NCBI GenBank assembly: GCA_026075535.2
Contig: AP026539.1
Span: forward strand, 10,664,001-10,728,000
DNA from: Tricholoma matsutake
Lineage: Eukaryota; Basidiomycota; Agaricomycetes; Agaricales; Tricholomataceae
Direction: 5' to 3'
DNA length: 64,000 bases
Made by a program: the position numbers and the translations under genes. How positions within the stretch are numbered: position 1 is the stretch's first letter; each line of letters starts with the position of its first letter. The notes under the pieces are model-generated. The model worked only from the letters and a program-made list of their open reading frames with translations. It was not told the origin of the DNA and ran no database searches. Below, piece by piece: positions 58,701-64,000 of the stretch.

Positions 58701-61700
58701 CGACAATGGCAGTGCCTGGAGGTCGAGGAGAGGTGTAGGAGGCGGGAATTTTTCAGGAAGGATGAGATGCTTGAATGAAATTGGGAGACGCGTCTCCGAC
58801 TGCAACCAGCGGTCCGAGATTATGGAGATGTAATAGTTGGGCGGAACAGGTTCAAACATAGGGACAGTCAATGTCACACTGTGTTCGTCTTCGGCATAGC
58901 GTTGACGAAGAACGAATGAGTCGTGGAAGAGGATGATCTCGCCGTCCACGTCTTCCACAATGATCATAAACGTTTCCGCAGTACCGTGGATTTTCTCGTC
59001 CCAGCGAAAATCGGGGATGATAGACAGATCGATTCGCAGAAGAGAGCGCGTGATGGGCTGTACTTGAGCTTGAAGCCTATACAGAAATGGGTAAGTCGAT
59101 TCTGCAGCGATCGACTGTGTTCACATACTGAAGTTTAGGAAAATTATGGACGAGACGGTGGACAAGTCGCCCTGCATTCGGGATGCCGATAAGTTCGCCA
59201 ATCTCCGGAGGGCTCTGAAAGTGATGAATTAGCTTCCCCGTAAGGTATACGAGCAAAACTTGACTCACCAGGTCAAAGTACCGATACCAGGGCTAGGTAT
59301 GAGATGTGAGATCGAGAAAAAAGCTCAGAGCATCAATACTTACGAATTGTTTTCCTTCAGCTTTCCTTATTACCTCTGCTGGAACACCCTTGAACTGACG
59401 AAGAGGGGTCATCGATCCCCACCTGCGATAACGGACAGTAAGACCAGTCCATAGAATCAACAATGAAGGAACTTACATTCGTTTCTCAACCATTTTACAG
59501 ATATCGAGAGCGGCCTTCGCTGGAACAGCCCATCCTCGCTTCAGACAGATTTCATATATGGCGCGGATGATTCTATACAAAGCATCGGTAAGAAGACGAA
59601 AGACAAGATGAATAAACATATCCTTACCGTCCGGCTGATTGCTGCACGAAGACCATGTCCGCGACGAGCACAAAACCTAACGAAATTATCAGAATATCGC
59701 CCATGCCTGCACAAGAAGGACGCACCATCAAGCTTCAGCTGAGAGATATAAGCTTGCAGGAGCACGTTGATCTTGGCGGCGGGTTCTTCGACACTTTCCT
59801 TCACTGGGATCGGGACACGTTCCAAAAGTTTAGCAAGTTCTAGTTTTTCCTACCACGACACAAAATTAGCGTTCTAGTAAATCCTTTCTTATGGGACAAA
59901 CATGCCTCTTGTCGAACCTATGAGCGAGATGAGCAAATATAAGCCATTTATCGACGGAAGACGTACTGGGAGCAATCTGAATTCGTTCGAAAGGGCGAAA
60001 ACCCTGAACAGTTCCAATGTCGACATTGTTGGCCGCAAATGTTGGTTATAGGTCATCATAGAGTTATGGGTCACATAATAATGCGACGCGATCCTACCCA
60101 ATTCCGTGCTCTGGAATCGTCCCGTCGAACGCTCATACTTGATTAGCTGGGACTTTTCCAGGATGACTGCTGCCGAATGTGCAATATCGGCACGCTTCTG
60201 GATGAGTCCCACGTCGTCGTGTTGGTAATCGACACCAACACTGTAAAGGCTGGGCATCTTGAGCATTCGTACATATCTGGGATAATAAAATAGTTTAGCT
60301 CGAGCATAAAAAGCGAGAGCACTCGATCATACAGGTAGGTGTACCCCAACCATTGCACCGCTTCGTCCCGATTTCTGATGGTGCCCAGAACGATTTCCGC
60401 GTTAAGGTTGTCTGCGAGCTTCGAGACGAATTGTGACTCGATAGGTAGCTGCTGGTTGAGCAAGCTCAGGTAATACTGGAGCTCGGAGTGGTTCGTAATA
60501 ATAATGCCCTCCCCGTACGTGTCGTACTGCGGCCGTCCAGCCCGTCCGAGCATTTGCAGGACATCCTGCGACGAAAGCTCCACCCATCGCCCTTTCTCCG
60601 GGTTATAGATCTGCGTGCCCTTGATGATGACCGTATGCGCAGGAAGATTGACACCCCATGCAAGTGTCGCCGTGCACACCAGAACCTGAAGATGGCCGTC
60701 GCTGAAGAGGTCCTCGACGAGCCCTCGGTCCTCCCGTGACATGCCAGCGTGATGGATACCGAACCCGAATGGAAGTAGATCCCTAAGGTTGGTATCTTTC
60801 ACGTTATTCGCCTCCTCCGTCAGAACCTCCCGTGTCGCACCATCAGGCTTGACAAACTGAGTGATGGTTTCCTTCTCCATGGCCATATCCCGTAAGAATT
60901 TGGCTGTCTTGGCCGTCTCCTTCCGTGAGTGAACGAATACGAGAGTTTGATTTCGGCCGGCTTGGTCGAGGACCTTCTCATAACAAACCTCGTTCGTAAC
61001 CTGGTACCGCTTGATAGCCTTCTTCTCCGTAATGCCGATGAACTGCTGCTGAAGACCACAAGGCCTATACGAGGCGTCGAAGTAGAACAAGCCTTTGGAC
61101 TCGTCGACCCGCAGGAAGGTCGCAACATCTTGGTAATTAGGCAAAGTTGCAGAGAGTCCCACTAAACGAACATACTCGGACGTTTGCTCCATGCGCCGGA
61201 TTGTACGAGCGATAACACTCTCGAGAACTGGCCCGCGCTCGTCGTGAAGAAGATGGATCTCGTCGATAATTATGAGGCGGACCAAGTTAGTGTAGCTAGT
61301 ATCAGTACTCTTGCGAGTGATGACATCCCACTTCTCCGGTGTCGTGACGATTATCTGCGTCTCCGAAATTTGCTGCTTCGTCATTTGTGAGTCACCCGTC
61401 AGCTCTCCAACCTTTACGCCAAAAACCTTCAGGCGAGCTGTGAAGTTACCGACCATTTCCTGCACGAGAGCTTTCATTGGCGCGATATAGACAATTTTGA
61501 ACGAATCCAGGTCAAAGGTCCCCGTAACTTCGTCCCGGTGCTTCCCAAGTTCGTTGAGGATGGTAAGCATGGCCACATTAGTCTAGAAAGCATGATGAGA
61601 CAGGGAAGTTATGAACATGATGGGAGAGCATACCTTACCAGCGCCTGTGGGCGCACAAAGAAGGATAGGCTCATCACTCCCGAAGGCTATAGGATATAGC

Positions 61701-63193
61701 TTGCTTTGAATGCGATTGAGCTTTGGAACAGTAAACGCCTCTCGCGCCCATGCAGGCATGTCTGACACAGGGACGAGCTCACCGTCCGTCACAGGCTTCT
61801 GCTTGGGCGCAGGGATATGGATCTCTTCGTAGCCCTTCTTCGCCCGCTTGAACGAACCCTCCGGCAATTTACACTTCTTATTTGACATCAAGTGCCCTCC
61901 CTGACTGAATGCCATGCTCTCCAAATCGACGGTGCGCTTCGGCTGTAATGTTGACCCCGGGGAAAGCGTAGCGGTCTTGGGGACCTCCACTTTCTCATCC
62001 ACATCCATGGCATCGGATTGAGCTTTCGCTTGCCGGTCTCCAGCCAATTCCCGCAAAATCCAGCCTACGCCCTTCTCCCGCATCGCGACCTCGACATTCA
62101 CACGTTCGTCGGCATCGCTGCGCATGAGTTTCGTACACCAGACAATGACGTCGCGGTTCTTGAGGAATTTGGTCGTAGTGTGGAAGCTTTGATACTCGAA
62201 TAGCTCCATGAGCTGGTTTTCGCAGTCGCGGAGACTCGAATCCGAGCCTAGGATGGATAGAACGGAAGCGGCTTTGTCGGCGGCAGTAACGGGGTCAGGA
62301 TAGATTTCAGATATTTGACGTTGAACCCAGAAGCCATCGATGGAGTGCGGAGAGACAATATCTTTGTCCGTCTTCGTTTTCTTGCTCTGCGATGACCCTG
62401 TGCCAATAACAAGCTCTTCTTCACCCGTGCCCGGCGCTTCTTCGCCTTCAGGCAGTTCTTCATCTTCCTCGTCATCGTCGGACTCCTCCTTGATTTCAAA
62501 CCCTTCGTCATCCTCTTCCTCCTGTTCGTCTTCATCGAAAACAACCGCAACACCGACCTCTTCGTCTATCTCCGCGTCCTTTCGTTCCATATCCGGATCC
62601 GCCATGGTTTCGTCCTCCGCACCATAATCCGTTATTTTCTTCGACAGAGCGACAAGTTGAGAGAAGGTCTCGCCAGTAATTGACCTAGTAACCTCCTCAA
62701 TCTCCTTCTTCTTGTCGAAATCCTTCATGTTCTCATTTTTAAGGGTCTCCAACACAGTATCTGCAGCGCTTCGCACGATATCCTGCGCTTGATCACCAAG
62801 AGCAGTATGAACAGCAGAGAGAATAAGCTCATAGACATCGCGTGTTTCAGCAGTTCGCGGTCGATAAATAAGACCCTCAACATCCTGCGTCGCTTCAATG
62901 ATGTCCGTGTAACCAAAACCAGCCGTCTCTGTTTTCCGCTTCGCAGGTTGTTTCTCTGAACCTTCTTGGCGGTCTGAAGCCTTTTTCTTCTTCTTATCAA
63001 CGTCTTTGGGGGCTTGACGGACAACACGCGAGCCCATTTCACGCGGGTCGATACGTCCAGCGAGCGATGTCGGGGCACCATCTGGTTCCTTGTCTCTGCG
63101 AGGTAGCGCAGACCTATCAGCTGTCAGAACCAGCGAAGAGATGGCGCTGTAGCTGTAGCCAGAAAGGTCAGGTCGTCCAGAGTTACCAGACAT
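55752..63193 (-). CDS. BRR2: Pre-mRNA-splicing helicase BRR2 (U5 snRNP 200-kDa)
   Basis: Ski2-like ATPase that unwinds U4/U6 in the spliceosome. Nineteen inferred exons: 63193-61634, 61582-60333, 60276-59967, 59917-59906, 59849-59726, 59676-59628, 59572-59477, 59422-59344, 59292-59269, 59214-59129, 59076-58335, 58281-58025, 57975-57582, 57527-57213, 57162-57006, 56953-56891, 56836-56409, 56347-56244, 56190-55752. They total 6489 nt, 2162 residues, the usual length. An acidic N-terminal region (about 200-270) precedes two helicase cassettes. The first has APTGAGKT (514-521), DEIH (627-630) and LSATLPN; the second has APTGSGKT (1362-1369) and a divergent DEVQ. Sec63-like parts follow each, e.g. 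[20 protein letters not shown]. Exon 4 is 12 nt, and the intron after it starts with GC. Confidence 0.97.
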
Positions 63194-64000
63194 CGTAGAG
63201 GGAAGGAGTCAAATAGGTTTTCTACTGGGTATCAACAGAGGCAAATAGCAGCAAAAGAACTAGAAATCAGAAAGAATTGATAGATCCTGATTCCTTTCCC
63301 TCGTGAGTTGTATTGTTAGAAACACATGATTTGGGTTGGGAATCCTTCACAATTGGCCACCAATGAATTATGGCTTTTTTGTGCCCCTGAAATGGATAAT
63401 AAGTACTTTTGCTGAACGAGCCTCTTAGAAATAGATGCATGTATGGTACATTGGTACAGGCAAGGTCTAAGCCTAGCCTTCTCAGAACTACAGTCGACTC
63501 TGTCTTAAACCATACTCGTGACACCCCATAACCTGTAATAACCCATGGGTTTTGGGTGTCCACCAACTCTGTTACCAGTAAAATCCCATAAACCCCATAA
63601 CCCGTAGCCAAATCTTGTCACCATAACCCATACTAGCCTATATTTGGTTAATATGATATGTATTTTCATGCTAGAAACTAAGAGGGTGGTCGGCAATGGA
63701 TATATATTTCTCTTCTCACGATATTCTGTTTGAAACTCGTGATGAAATCTGTCGGATATTGAATAATGTTGATGTGCAACATAGGATTATGATGCGTGGC
63801 ATAGGCTCAAGACCATTCAGTGATCGTCTAGCCTAGGCTCAAGATATGTGGAGTAAAATTCTTGCATCTTGCATGGCAAAGGCTCAATATTGTCAGCTGT
63901 GACACTTCTTGCGATACAGTGCAGCTTGTGATAAGCTCGCTCAAGTTCAAGCCATATATATTCTTTGTAGTCAGGATTTAGCTTATAAGAACTCTAGAAT
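63194..64000. other. BRR2 upstream region with short repeats
   Basis: No gene. 63510-63640 repeats CCATAACCC-type words in both orientations (including the palindrome ACCCATGGGT), and TAGGCTCAAGA recurs at about 63805 and 63834. No clear TATA box is seen before the BRR2 start. Confidence 0.5.

Noticed and set aside
62340..62627. Serine-rich frame opposite BRR2
   Set aside because: Mirror image of the acidic Asp/Glu-rich BRR2 N-terminal region.
63510..63640. Telomere-like CCATAACCC words
   Set aside because: Irregular, in both orientations and beside a housekeeping promoter; not a TTAGGG-type array.

Overview
The window looks like a chromosomal segment of a filamentous basidiomycete, most likely an Agaricomycete. 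Evidence: intron-dense housekeeping genes with introns of about 50-60 nt, and gene families I know mainly from mushrooms (DUF6589-type, ubiquitin-like/SAM-domain, RecQ-like and Pif1/Helitron-like helicases, chromodomain Ty3 elements). The species cannot be named from the sequence. About 53 kb (1-53750) is a graveyard of nested mobile elements. The last 10 kb holds two intact convergent genes: a mitochondrial-type methionine aminopeptidase (53989-55393, +) and the spliceosomal helicase BRR2 (63193-55752, -), whose 19 inferred exons sum to exactly 2163 codons.

Layout. 1-178: LTR fragment of family R2. 180-12205: decayed Helitron-like/Pif1 helicase gene with a C-terminal protease-like domain, broken by Ty3 element R1 (2298-8339, target duplication ACTGG), an hAT-like MITE (8907-9098, 8-bp duplication), a longer hAT-like element (9312-10705, 8-bp duplication) and a tRNA-Ile-like sequence. 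12206-14109: non-coding repeats. 14117-23766: a DNA transposon, here called T1, with ~82-bp inverted ends, a perfect 7-bp duplication ACTTGAT and two convergent decayed genes, a DDE transposase and a SAM-domain protein; the latter was hit by a fold-back MITE, which was in turn hit by Ty3 element R2 (16834-23004). 24090-52344: a region bounded by an inverted 20-bp motif with a DUF6589-type fragment entering from the left and a RecQ-like helicase from the right. The first is split by Ty3 element R4 (25006-43613), whose left LTR contains R3 (25811-34498, minus strand); the RecQ gene is split by R5 (45998-52015, duplication AGTGC). About 52385-53750: a non-coding element with long inverted repeats next to the aminopeptidase gene.

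Two observations stand out. R3 and R4, two different retrotransposons, each carry between pol and the 3' LTR an antisense gene for a coiled-coil protein with a Zn2Cys6-like cysteine cluster and acidic and basic stretches. T1 pairs a transposase with a SAM-domain gene inside promoter-bearing inverted ends. Decay is very regular: nearly all in-frame stops are TGA where Arg (CGA) is expected, LTR pairs differ mostly as CG versus TG or CA, and several catalytic Asp codons became Asn in a CpG context. This suggests cytosine methylation and deamination of repeats, while the two housekeeping genes have no such damage. R1, R2 and R3 also carry Tf1-like self-primer sequences.
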